A stretch of 46,861 nt of DNA from JBBSHE01 sp038253325 (GTDB lineage: Bacteria > Actinomycetota > Actinomycetes > Propionibacteriales > Nocardioidaceae). Of this stretch, positions 24,796 to 32,112 are shown piece after piece; position 1 is the first letter of the stretch; each line of letters starts with the position of its first letter. The notes below the pieces were generated by a model. That model had not been told where the DNA came from and did not search any database. It saw only the letters and a program-made list of their open reading frames with translations. The translations under genes were made by a program, and so were the position numbers. Where the stretch lies: the NCBI GenBank assembly GCA_038253325.1, contig JBBSHE010000022.1, forward strand, positions 1 through 46,861. The letters are read 5' to 3'.

Positions 24796-25761
24796 ATGGG
24801 TTTCGTCGACGAGTTGCGGCTGATCACGCAGGCCCGTGACTGGCGCGGCAGAGCACGCACCCCACGGTCGGCCGAACAGTGGGCGGCCAGTCCGGAGCCG
24901 CGCGAGTTCCCGACCGGGTGGGCGCGGACGCCGGCCGCGAGGGTCGCCAGGGAAGGCATCCGCCGCGGAGTGATGCAGCCTCTGGTCCGTTCCCAGACCC
25001 GGGTCGACGTCCACGGCGCGGACCGACTCGGCGGCCTGCGGGGTCCGGTCATCATCGTGAGCAACCACGCGAGTCACCTCGACGCCCCCACGATCATCGG
25101 TGCGTTGCCGCCGGCGCTGGCACAGCGGACGGCGGTCGGCGCCGCAGCCGACTACTTCTTCGACGCGCGCTGGAGGGCGAGTCTCACGGCGCTGGTGTTC
25201 AACGCCTTTCCGATCGAGCGGCTCGGGGGCCGAAACCTCCGGAGCATCGCGCCCGACCTGATCGCCGACGGATGGAGCCTGCTGATCTTCCCCGAGGGAA
25301 CCCGGTCCGAGGACGGTTGGATGAAGCCGTTCCGGCTCGGTGGGGCGAGCCTCTGCGTCCAGAACCAGATTCCCGCGGTCCCGATCGCGATCCGCGGCGC
25401 GTACGCGGCGATGCCGCGCGGGCGTAACTGGCCGCGTCCCGGGCGGCCGCGGGTCGCGGTGCACTTCGGCCGGCCGCTGTGGCCCGCCGACGGAGAATCG
25501 CCGCGGGACTTCTCCGGCCGGCTGTACGACGCCGTACGGACGCTGTGGGCCGAGGAGGACCTCGGGTGGTGGGAGGCGCAACGTGCCGCCGCCGACGGCC
25601 GGCTCCCCGACACGACCGGCCCGGACGCCACGTCGTGGCGACGGGTGTGGGAGGCCACCCGCCCGCTCGGCGGGTCGGGCACGCCGAGCCCGGCCGGCGT
25701 CAAACGCCGCCCGAGTGCCAGACGCCGCGTCGGCCGGGTCTGGAATAGCATCCGCCGCTGA
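24796..25761 (+). CDS. 1-acyl-sn-glycerol-3-phosphate acyltransferase family protein
   Basis: A 321-residue PlsC-family acyltransferase. The catalytic HX4D box is NHASHLD (90-96; His91, Asp96) and the glycerophosphate-binding block is FPEGTRSEDGW (about 174-184). IPAVPIAIRGAYAAMPRG is the usual motif IV region. The N-terminal 70 residues are basic and amphipathic and could bind the membrane. The C terminus is long and charged. The start is ATG at 24796, 10 nt after the LarA-like stop. As the last gene of the operon it points to a membrane-lipid or lipid-like product. Confidence 0.88.
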   Translation: MGFVDELRLITQARDWRGRARTPRSAEQWAASPEPREFPTGWARTPAARVAREGIRRGVMQPLVRSQTRVDVHGADRLGGLRGPVIIVSNHASHLDAPTIIGALPPALAQRTAVGAAADYFFDARWRASLTALVFNAFPIERLGGRNLRSIAPDLIADGWSLLIFPEGTRSEDGWMKPFRLGGASLCVQNQIPAVPIAIRGAYAAMPRGRNWPRPGRPRVAVHFGRPLWPADGESPRDFSGRLYDAVRTLWAEEDLGWWEAQRAAADGRLPDTTGPDATSWRRVWEATRPLGGSGTPSPAGVKRRPSARRRVGRVWNSIRR

Positions 25762-25800
25762 CCCGACGGGCCGTACCGCAAGAGCGATCAAGTCGCCTGC

Positions 25801-25822
25801 CTCAGACCCATGACAGTCTGAG
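25801..25822 (+). promoter_or_regulatory. Inverted repeat just before a start codon
   Basis: CTCAGAC and GTCTGAG form a perfect 7-bp stem over 8 nt, ending 3 nt before the ATG at 25826. This could be an operator or a translation-blocking hairpin. Confidence 0.4.
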
Positions 25823-25825
25823 CGT

Positions 25826-26338
25826 ATGCACGAAACAGCAGACGACCTGGCGAAGCTCCAGAGCTTGCTCGACGCATCGATCGGCGGCGCCGGTGAGCAC
25901 CTACGGGCCATCATCCGGCCGGGGGAGCGGACATTGACCGCCGGCCAGCTGACGACCGCCCTGGACGGCATGGTTGTGCTCGTGGTGGCGACGACGACCG
26001 CGTCCGGTGAGCCTCGCGCCAGCGCGGTCGACGGGCACTTCCTTCGGGGCCGCTGGGTGTTCACCACCAGCGGTACGGCGGCCAAGGCGAGACACCTGCG
26101 CAAGCGTCCGGCTGTCAGTACGACCCATGTCGACGGCGAGCGGCTCGGCGTGTTCACGCACGGGAATGCCGAGTTCCTGACGCCGCGAGACGCCGACTTC
26201 GGCTGGGTCGAGGACCACCTCGTCGGCCACTACGGCAGCTCGCCGTCGTCTTGGGGTGACGACATCGTCTACGTACGGGTCCAGCCGACCTGGACGGTGG
26301 CCTACGCCTTCACGTCGTCGGAGTTCCCGGAGGCCTGA
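25826..26338 (+). CDS. Pyridoxamine 5'-phosphate oxidase-family protein
   Basis: A 170-residue split-barrel protein, probably FMN- or F420-binding. LDGMVVLVVATTTASGEPRASAV (about 48-70), HFLRGRWVFTTSGTAAKARHLRKRPAVSTTH (the phosphate-binding Lys-Arg cluster) and LGVFTHGNAEFL are typical of the PNPOx-like group. It is shorter than true PdxH and lacks its C-terminal substrate motif, so it is a general flavin/deazaflavin oxidoreductase candidate rather than the vitamin B6 enzyme. ATG at 25826. It lies between the four-gene operon and dapD on the same strand. Confidence 0.8.
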   Translation: MHETADDLAKLQSLLDASIGGAGEHLRAIIRPGERTLTAGQLTTALDGMVVLVVATTTASGEPRASAVDGHFLRGRWVFTTSGTAAKARHLRKRPAVSTTHVDGERLGVFTHGNAEFLTPRDADFGWVEDHLVGHYGSSPSSWGDDIVYVRVQPTWTVAYAFTSSEFPEA

Positions 26339-26356
26339 CCCGCGCACGTGCCCCGG

Positions 26357-26362
26357 TAGGTT
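26357..26362 (+). promoter_or_regulatory. Candidate leaderless -10 box (TAGGTT) of dapD
   Basis: TAGGTT is 7 nt before the ATG at 26370, with no Shine-Dalgarno sequence. Confidence 0.45.
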
Positions 26363-26369
26363 GGGCGCC

Positions 26370-27323
26370 ATGACGGCAGCCGACAACGACCGCCAGCGCT
26401 CGGCCTGGGGACTGGGACTCACGACCCGCGACGAGAACGCCAACGTGCTCGAGTGCTGGTTCCCGGACCCACGGCTGGGTGATCCCGTCGCCGGCTACGT
26501 ACCGCCCGAGGGCCTCGCCGAGCGCGAGGGTGACGACCCCGTCCGTCGGGTGTCCGTCGTGATGGAGACCGTTGCGATCGACAACCTCGACAAGTCACCG
26601 GTCGACGCCCTCGACGTCTGGCTACGGCTGCATCTGCTGAGCTCGCGGCTGGTCGCACCGCAGACGATCGACATGACCGGCGTCTTCGGCTTGCTCACCA
26701 ACGTCGTGTGGACGTCGATCGGCCCATGCTCTGTCGACGGGTTCAACGAGACGCGGCTACGCCTTGCCGGGGCGGGCCAGCGGATCACCGTGCTTGGGAT
26801 CGACAAGTTCCCGCGGATGACGGATTACGTCGTCCCTACCGGCGTACGGATCGGTGATGCCGACCGGGTCCGGCTCGGTGCGCACCTTGCCGAAGGAACG
26901 ACCGTGATGCACGAGGGCTTCGTGAACTTCAATGCAGGCACGCTCGGAATGTCGATGGTGGAGGGCCGGATCTCCGCCGGTGTCGTGGTCGGGGACGGGA
27001 CCGACATCGGTGGCGGCGCCTCGATCATGGGTACGTTGTCGGGCGGTGGCAGGGAGGTGGTGTCGCTCGGTGAGCGGTGCCTGCTCGGCGCGAACGCCGG
27101 GATCGCCATCTCGCTCGGCGACGACTGCGTCGTTGCCGCCGGGTGCTACGTGACCGCGGGGACGAAGGTGACGCTCGCCGACGGCTCGGTCGTGAAGGCG
27201 CGCGAGCTGTCGGGGAAGTCCGGCCTTCAGTTCTGGACCAACAGCGTGACCGGCGCCATCGAGGCGCAACAACGCGAAGGTGGCCACGTCGGGCTCAACG
27301 ACGAGCTCCACTCGCGCCAGTAA
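26370..27323 (+). CDS. dapD: 2,3,4,5-tetrahydropyridine-2,6-dicarboxylate N-succinyltransferase
   Basis: A 317-residue left-handed beta-helix enzyme that succinylates tetrahydrodipicolinate, using succinyl-CoA, on the way to meso-diaminopimelate. It is the actinobacterial form, the same length as Rv1201c. The N-terminal domain has GLGLTTRDENANVLECWFPD, the middle has FPRMTDYVVPTGVRIGDADRVRLGAHL, and hexapeptide turns follow (GTTVMHEGFVNFNAGTLG, EGRISAGVVVGDGTDIGGGAS). The C-terminal SGKSGLQFWTNSVTGAIEA segment is also typical. The catalytic MVEGRISAGV region is intact. dapE lies 7 kb away and dapC 1 kb downstream, so three steps of the succinylase branch cluster here. Confidence 0.95.
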   Translation: MTAADNDRQRSAWGLGLTTRDENANVLECWFPDPRLGDPVAGYVPPEGLAEREGDDPVRRVSVVMETVAIDNLDKSPVDALDVWLRLHLLSSRLVAPQTIDMTGVFGLLTNVVWTSIGPCSVDGFNETRLRLAGAGQRITVLGIDKFPRMTDYVVPTGVRIGDADRVRLGAHLAEGTTVMHEGFVNFNAGTLGMSMVEGRISAGVVVGDGTDIGGGASIMGTLSGGGREVVSLGERCLLGANAGIAISLGDDCVVAAGCYVTAGTKVTLADGSVVKARELSGKSGLQFWTNSVTGAIEAQQREGGHVGLNDELHSRQ

Positions 27324-27325
27324 CC

Positions 27326-28240
27326 GTGGCACGTAACCAGTCCCAGGCGGTCGCCGTCGTCGTCGCGCTGGCCGCGCTCGCCGGTGGGGCCTATTGGGCG
27401 GTTCACACCGGGGTCGGCCCGCTTCCGAACCCCGAAGGCTGCACGGCCAAGGCGAACAGCCACGCCACTCATGTCGACCTCGACCAGGCCGAGAACGCCG
27501 CCATCGTCGAGATGGTGGCCGAGCAGCGCGGACTACCCGCCCGAGCCGTCTCCATCGCGTACACGACCGCGTTGCAGGAGTCGAAGCTGCGCAACCTCGA
27601 CCACGGAGACCGCGACTCGCTCGGTCTGTTCCAGCAGCGGTCGAGCCAGGGATGGGGACGTCCGGCCCAGATCATGAACCCCGCTTACGCCGCCGGGGCG
27701 TTCTTCGATGCGCTGGTCAAGGTCGACCGCTACCAGACCCGCGATATCGGGCAGGTGGCCCAGGCGGTGCAGCGCTCGGGCTACCCCGGTGCGTACGACG
27801 ACCACATCACTGACGGTCGGACGCTCGCGTCGGCGTTCACGGGGTACAGCGCCGCCGGGTTCAGCTGCGTCGTACATCCTCAGTCGGTAACCACCCAGCG
27901 GCCGGCGAGTGACGGTTTGGTTGCGCGCGCCCGCACGCTGCGAGGTGAGGTGCGACGGGCGTACGGCGGTTGGCTCGTGGCCAACGCGACGAGCGCGACC
28001 GGCCTGCGCCTTTCCGTCGGCTCGTCGGCCGACCGCGTACGGCGCGGCTGGGTGGTCGCGACGTACCTGATGGCGAACGCCAAACGACTCCAGATTGCGT
28101 CGATCGGGTACGACGACTCCCGATGGCGGGCCGGCTCTGCGTCCGAGCACGGCTGGCAACGTACGCCCGGTCCGTCCGTCGGCGCGGGCGGCACGGTCAG
28201 TACAGGCGGAACGGTCATCACCGTCACGGTCTTGAACTGA
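27326..28240 (+). CDS. Secreted lysozyme-like/transglycosylase-fold protein (putative)
   Basis: A 304-residue protein with an N-terminal membrane or signal helix (AVAVVVALAALAGGAYWAV, about 7-25). A conserved domain follows: ARAVSIAYTTALQESKLRNLDHGDRDSLGLFQQR with the QESxLRN/DSLGLFQQRPSQGWG pattern used by a large group of actinobacterial proteins. The Glu in QESK sits where lytic transglycosylases have the catalytic Glu, which supports a cell-wall role. The C-terminal third is Ser/Gly/Thr-rich. Such proteins are often labelled 'heavy metal transporter' in databases, for which nothing here gives support. GTG at 27326 is 2 nt after the dapD stop, so it is co-transcribed with dapD. Confidence 0.7.
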   Translation: MARNQSQAVAVVVALAALAGGAYWAVHTGVGPLPNPEGCTAKANSHATHVDLDQAENAAIVEMVAEQRGLPARAVSIAYTTALQESKLRNLDHGDRDSLGLFQQRSSQGWGRPAQIMNPAYAAGAFFDALVKVDRYQTRDIGQVAQAVQRSGYPGAYDDHITDGRTLASAFTGYSAAGFSCVVHPQSVTTQRPASDGLVARARTLRGEVRRAYGGWLVANATSATGLRLSVGSSADRVRRGWVVATYLMANAKRLQIASIGYDDSRWRAGSASEHGWQRTPGPSVGAGGTVSTGGTVITVTVLN

Positions 28241-28304
28241 CCCGCGTTCGCGGAAGGGCGGGTGGTCAGGTCTCTTTGTTGCCGAGCAGGTCAGGCCGAA
28301 CCAG

Positions 28305-29393
28305 TCAGGCCGTGAGGCGGGAGACGGCAGCATCGATGCGCTCGTCGGTCGCCGTCAGCGCCAACCGGACGTGCCGGCTTCCGCCGGGGCCGTAGAAGTC
28401 CCCCGGGGCGACCAGGATGCCCCGAGCCGCGAACCAGCCGACGGTGTCCCAGCAGGACTCGTGCCGCGTGACCCACAGGTACAACGAGCCCTCGGAGTGG
28501 TCGACCCGGAAGCCAGCATGCTTCAGCGCTCCACGTAGCTTCGTGCGCCGATCCAGGTACCGGACGTACTGCTCCTCGACGTGGTCGTCGTCAACGAGTG
28601 CGGCCGTTGCGGCGACCTGCACCGGACCCGGGACCATCATCCCGAGGTTTCTGCGGACGGCGAGCAGCTCGGCCACGAGGTCGGAGTCGCCGGCCACGAA
28701 CCCGGCCCGGTAGCCCGCGAGGTTCGACCGCTTCGACAACGAGAAGACGCCGAGCAGGCTCGCCATCGAACCACCGGACACCGCCGAGTGCAGGACCGAC
28801 GTCGGCTCGGCGTCCCAGCCGCACTCGATGTAGCACTCGTCGCTGGCTACGACGGCGCCCACGTCCCGCGCCCAGCCGACCAGCTCCGAGAGCTCGTCGA
28901 CGCCGAGGACCCGGCCGGTCGGGTTGGCGGGCGAGTTCAGCCAGAGCAGCTTCGGGTGCGTCGCGCCGTCCGGCAGTGGTACGTCGGTACGCACGACGTC
29001 CGCGCCGACCAGCCTTGCCCCCACCTCGTACGTCGGGTAGGCGAGCTCGGGGATCGCGACGACGTCACCGGGCCCGATTCCGAGCAGGAGCGGCAGACCG
29101 GCAACCAGCTCCTTGGAGCCGATCGTCGGTAGCACCGACTCGGGATCGAGGTCGCGGATCTTGAACCGCCGCTCCAGCCAGTCGACGGCGGCGGCGCGAA
29201 GCTCGGGGGTTCCGGCCGTCGACGGGTAGCCCGGGCTGTCGGCCGCTGACGCCAGGGCCCGGGACACGACGCGAGGTGTCGGGTCGACCGGCGTCCCCAT
29301 GGCTACATCGACGATGCTGTCTGGATGCTCGGCGGCGCGTCGGCGACTCGCCGCAAGACGGTCCCAGGGAAAGTCGGGCAGCCTGCTCGACAT
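28305..29393 (-). CDS. dapC: N-succinyldiaminopimelate aminotransferase
   Basis: A 362-residue class I/II fold-type I aminotransferase, the actinobacterial DapC form (Rv1178-like). The N terminus reads MSSRLPDFPWDRL, which is characteristic. IVDVAMGTPVDPTP, NSPANPTGRVLGVDEL (substrate loop with Asn), VASDECYIECGWD (Asp binding the PLP pyridine nitrogen) and FSLSKRSNLAGYRAGFV (PLP-binding Lys) are all intact. The start is ATG at 29393. The stop of the ferredoxin gene is 15 nt upstream, so the two form an operon, as in mycobacteria (fdxC-Rv1178). Confidence 0.92.
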   Translation of the reverse strand: MSSRLPDFPWDRLAASRRRAAEHPDSIVDVAMGTPVDPTPRVVSRALASAADSPGYPSTAGTPELRAAAVDWLERRFKIRDLDPESVLPTIGSKELVAGLPLLLGIGPGDVVAIPELAYPTYEVGARLVGADVVRTDVPLPDGATHPKLLWLNSPANPTGRVLGVDELSELVGWARDVGAVVASDECYIECGWDAEPTSVLHSAVSGGSMASLLGVFSLSKRSNLAGYRAGFVAGDSDLVAELLAVRRNLGMMVPGPVQVAATAALVDDDHVEEQYVRYLDRRTKLRGALKHAGFRVDHSEGSLYLWVTRHESCWDTVGWFAARGILVAPGDFYGPGGSRHVRLALTATDERIDAAVSRLTA

Positions 29394-29407
29394 GGCCCGC
29401 GTCTCGT

Positions 29408-29734
29408 TCACTCGTCGTGCTGCTGCGGCGGCAGCGCCGCGACCAGCGGGTGGTCCTTGTCGATCACGCCGAGCTTGGCGGCTCCGCCGGGGGATCCGAG
29501 ATCGTCGAAGAACCCGACGTTGGCGTCGTAGTAGTCCTTCCACTTCTCCGGGGTGTCGTCCTCGTAGAAGATCGCCTCGACCGGGCACACCGGCTCGCAG
29601 GCCCCGCAGTCGACGCACTCGTCGGGGTGGATGTACAACATCCGCTGCCCTTCGTAGATGCAGTCGACAGGGCACTCGTCGACGCACCCTCGATCCTTCA
29701 GATCGACGCATGGCTGCGCGATGACGTACGTCAC
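29408..29734 (-). CDS. fdxA: Seven-iron ferredoxin (FdxA/FdxC type)
   Basis: A 108-residue ferredoxin. The N-terminal part has TYVIAQPCVDLKDRGCVDECPVDC, the cysteine pattern of a [3Fe-4S] site. ECVDCGACEPVCPVEAI is the classic CxxCxxCxxxCP [4Fe-4S] motif. The C-terminal half lacks more cysteines and contains the family segment KDYYDANVGFFDDLGSPGGA. GTG at 29734 has GAGGAGGAG just upstream and gives the standard N terminus; the frame is open further but this is the better start. It is an electron carrier for unknown partners, co-transcribed with dapC. Confidence 0.93.
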   Translation of the reverse strand: MTYVIAQPCVDLKDRGCVDECPVDCIYEGQRMLYIHPDECVDCGACEPVCPVEAIFYEDDTPEKWKDYYDANVGFFDDLGSPGGAAKLGVIDKDHPLVAALPPQQHDE

Positions 29735-29794
29735 GGACTCCTCCTCAGGTGCCTGGATCGGGCGGTCCGGCTGCTTGGACGCTCGAGGCATTCC

Positions 29795-29800
29795 ATTATC
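29795..29800 (-). promoter_or_regulatory. Candidate -10 box (GATAAT) of fdxA-dapC
   Basis: GATAAT on the minus strand lies about 60 nt before the GTG of fdxA. A matching -35 is not clear. Confidence 0.45.
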
Positions 29801-29803
29801 CCC

Positions 29804-29809
29804 TACGAT
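29804..29809 (+). promoter_or_regulatory. Candidate leaderless -10 box (TACGAT)
   Basis: TACGAT is 7 nt before the GTG at 29817, so transcription could start at or near the start codon, although AAGAG also resembles a weak ribosome binding site. Confidence 0.4.
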
Positions 29810-29816
29810 CCAAGAG

Positions 29817-30077
29817 GTGAGTACGCGTACCCACCTGGCGGCCTCCGACGTGGGGTCTCGGGTCGTTGTCCGCTACCGGCTGCCCGGCGAAGTCGGCCCG
29901 ACCGGTGGCCCGCTCGCCACCGACGTGATCGGCTGGCTCCTGGACTGGTCGACGAACGAGGTGAGCGTCGAGGACAAGACCGGTGCGCGCGTACGTATCG
30001 CGCAGGAAGCCATCGTCGCGGCGAAACCGGTGCCGCCGCCCTACCGCCGGCACGTGACAGGAGGCCGAGGCGGATAA
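29817..30077 (+). CDS. Small protein resembling the N-terminal domain of Rv0428c/cg3035-type acetyltransferases
   Basis: An 86-residue soluble protein. The core VGSRVVVRYRLPGEVGPTG, then TDVIGWLLDWSTNEVSVEDK and ARVRIAQEAIVAAKPVPPP, matches the beta-barrel-like domain found in front of a GNAT domain in Rv0428c-type acetyltransferases. Here the frame stops at 30077, shortly after the domain end. No GNAT sequence follows; the convergent VanW-like gene begins at once and the two ends overlap by 37 nt. It is either a true stand-alone domain or an acetyltransferase that lost its catalytic part. It is divergent from fdxA. Function unknown. Confidence 0.6.
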   Translation: MSTRTHLAASDVGSRVVVRYRLPGEVGPTGGPLATDVIGWLLDWSTNEVSVEDKTGARVRIAQEAIVAAKPVPPPYRRHVTGGRGG

Positions 30078-31762
30078 CGGGTGGGCCAGGGTACGGTCCT
30101 GACGAGCCGGCCGTCGTGAAACAGGCTCTGGGTCAGGTTGACAGTGAACCCGGGCGTGCCCTTCCGCGCCTCACAGCTGGGTCCCGACTTCGTCATCTCG
30201 GCTGTCTTCCTCACGTTGTACAGCGGCGAGCGGCTGGCGCGTACCTTCCAGTACGGCGAGCTCCACAGCTCGACGTGGACGGTCGGTCTCGCGGCCGGAC
30301 CCGTCGGATAGGCACGGACCCAGATGCCGAACGGAGTGTCGTTGCGCAGCCGGAGATCATCGGAGCCGTACACGACGTTCGCGTCGAGGCCGACCGGGAA
30401 CCTCTCGTCGTACCCCGTGCTGTGACGCTGCTCGACCCGGCCGAGGCCCGCGTTGAAGGCCGCGACCGAAAAGACGGACGCGACGAAGCTGACGTCGCCC
30501 TGCAGCGTTGCCTCGGGGGCTCGGGTGGAGACGCGGAACCCTCGATCGGCAGTCGTCGGACCGATCGCGGCGTTGAGACTGACGACCGAGCCCGGAGTGA
30601 TGATCGTCCCGTTCAGGTCGGACACTGCCCGCCGGACGTTCGCGGCGCGGAAGGGCGTCGAGGCGAAGGCGGAGTGGTACGCGCGGACGAGGCTACGGAC
30701 CCTCAGCGCGCTCAGGTCCGCGATCGTACGGCTCGGGCCACGCCTGACCGCCGGCACCGTCGCGACCCTGTCCTTGCCCGACTTCACGATCGCCGCCTCC
30801 ACTGATTTCGCCAGGTCGTCGGGGCGCACCCAGAGGCCGGAACGGCCGGAGACGATGACCACCTTCGTGCCGTGCACAGAAAAGTGCGCGTCCTTCGGGC
30901 TCCCCGGCAAGCCCATCAACAGCCCGCTCACCCGGTCGAGCAGTCGACTCCCGTCGACGTGCAGAGCGAGGTTCCCGTCGGTTGCGTCTGCCGACAGGGT
31001 CGGCCCGAACACCGGCGGCCGCACGACGAGTCGGTGCGACCGGACGCGCAGGCTGATAGAGCGCGCGACCGCAGGTTGCGCGACGTTGCTGAGGAACTGC
31101 TCGGCCTCCGCGGCCGTCACCGGCGGGGTGGTGGCCTCCAACGGCAGCGTGACGGATCCCCGACCTGCGATCAGCGCCTCGCGCAGTGCGACCTCGGCTG
31201 CACCCACGTCGATGGTCTGCCCGTCCTCGCCGACCGTTACGGCCGGCTGGCCGTCCGTGTCGAACGTGATCCGGGAGCCGCTGGCCGGTCGGCTCACCGC
31301 CGCGCGGATCTTGCCCATCGTCGCACGCAGCGCCACCCGATCCACGTCCACGGTCGGCTCGTGGGCGGAGCCGCCGACCACGACGTTGACCAGATGCTGC
31401 GGCGACCACCGGCCACCGTCCATGGCGTCGGCGATTGTGGTGTCGATGTCGAGCGTCAGCCCGGCGTCCTGCGGAACGACCCGGAACGACTTCCCGGCAG
31501 TCTTGACGGTGATCGGCTCGATGACCCGCAGGGCCAGCTCGGCCTGCACCTTTGTCCGGGCCGCATCCTCGGTCATGCCACCGACGTCGACCCCGCCGAT
31601 CGCCGTACCACCGGGAAGCTTGTCACCAACGACCAGACCCGCAACCGCGTACAGGCATCCGAGCACGGCGGCGATGGCAACCGTGAAGATGATCCCGAAC
31701 CGGAAGTCATGGGTCTTTCCGAGGTCGTCGACGTACACGCGCTTGGGTCGGCCCCATCTCAT
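30041..31762 (-). CDS. VanW-family, peptidoglycan-binding-type secreted protein
   Basis: A 573-residue membrane-anchored exported protein. A short cytoplasmic start (RWGRPKRVYVDDLGKTHDF) is followed by one membrane helix (about 21-43), then LPGGTAIGGVDVGGMTEDAA, the start of a peptidoglycan-binding (PG_binding_4) domain. A second such domain spans about 175-320. The VanW domain fills the C-terminal part: LNGTIITPGSVVSLNAAIGPTT, then a SVFSVAAFNAGLGRVEQRHS segment and DLRLRNDTPFGIWVRAY. It probably acts in cell-wall metabolism; the precise role is not known. ATG at 31762 has GGGGAGG upstream and overlaps the stop of the gene before it. Confidence 0.88.
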   Translation of the reverse strand: MRWGRPKRVYVDDLGKTHDFRFGIIFTVAIAAVLGCLYAVAGLVVGDKLPGGTAIGGVDVGGMTEDAARTKVQAELALRVIEPITVKTAGKSFRVVPQDAGLTLDIDTTIADAMDGGRWSPQHLVNVVVGGSAHEPTVDVDRVALRATMGKIRAAVSRPASGSRITFDTDGQPAVTVGEDGQTIDVGAAEVALREALIAGRGSVTLPLEATTPPVTAAEAEQFLSNVAQPAVARSISLRVRSHRLVVRPPVFGPTLSADATDGNLALHVDGSRLLDRVSGLLMGLPGSPKDAHFSVHGTKVVIVSGRSGLWVRPDDLAKSVEAAIVKSGKDRVATVPAVRRGPSRTIADLSALRVRSLVRAYHSAFASTPFRAANVRRAVSDLNGTIITPGSVVSLNAAIGPTTADRGFRVSTRAPEATLQGDVSFVASVFSVAAFNAGLGRVEQRHSTGYDERFPVGLDANVVYGSDDLRLRNDTPFGIWVRAYPTGPAARPTVHVELWSSPYWKVRASRSPLYNVRKTAEMTKSGPSCEARKGTPGFTVNLTQSLFHDGRLVRTVPWPTRYPPRPPVTCRR

Positions 31763-32109
31763 CTGCGCCTCCCCCAAGTCCCGGCGACCATGACCCCGGC
31801 CGTTCCGAGCACCATCATCGAGTAGCCCAACCAGTCCGAGGCCAGCAAGAAGTCGCCACCGGGGTGCCAGGCCAGGCTGCCCGCCTCTCCGGCGACCCAG
31901 CCGACGGCTCCGGCGATTCCCGCGTTGCGACCGAACTCGCGCAGCAGGACGACGAACGCGACTCCGCCGAGGACCGCCAGCAGCAGGCCCCACGGCACGA
32001 TGAGCGGCCCGGGCCGGAACGCGAACCGGTAAACCGCCATCCCGAAGGTGGCGACGACGGGCCCCAGCACGAGTCCGACGGCGCCCGCGACTCGTTCACG
32101 CCGGACCAC
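31759..32109 (-). CDS. Small membrane protein (DUF6113-like)
   Basis: A 116-residue protein with four hydrophobic helices. The sequence RFAFRPGPLIVPWGLLLAVLGGVAF and later LASDWLGYSMMVLGTAGVM resembles the small membrane protein next to mshB in many actinomycetes (Rv1171 position). The stop of mshB lies 3 nt upstream and the gene ends in an ATGA overlap with the VanW-like gene, so mshB, this gene and the VanW-like gene form one operon. No function is known. Confidence 0.75.
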   Translation of the reverse strand: MVRRERVAGAVGLVLGPVVATFGMAVYRFAFRPGPLIVPWGLLLAVLGGVAFVVLLREFGRNAGIAGAVGWVAGEAGSLAWHPGGDFLLASDWLGYSMMVLGTAGVMVAGTWGRRR

Positions 32110-32112
32110 GGG

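Noticed and set aside
27326..28240. Annotation as heavy-metal transporter
   Set aside because: There is one N-terminal helix only and no metal-binding or transport motif; the sequence fits a secreted lysozyme-like fold better.
30453..31793. 446-residue plus-strand open frame across the VanW-like gene
   Set aside because: Antisense shadow of a gene with clear VanW and peptidoglycan-binding domains; rich in Arg/Ser/Pro/Thr and without domains.
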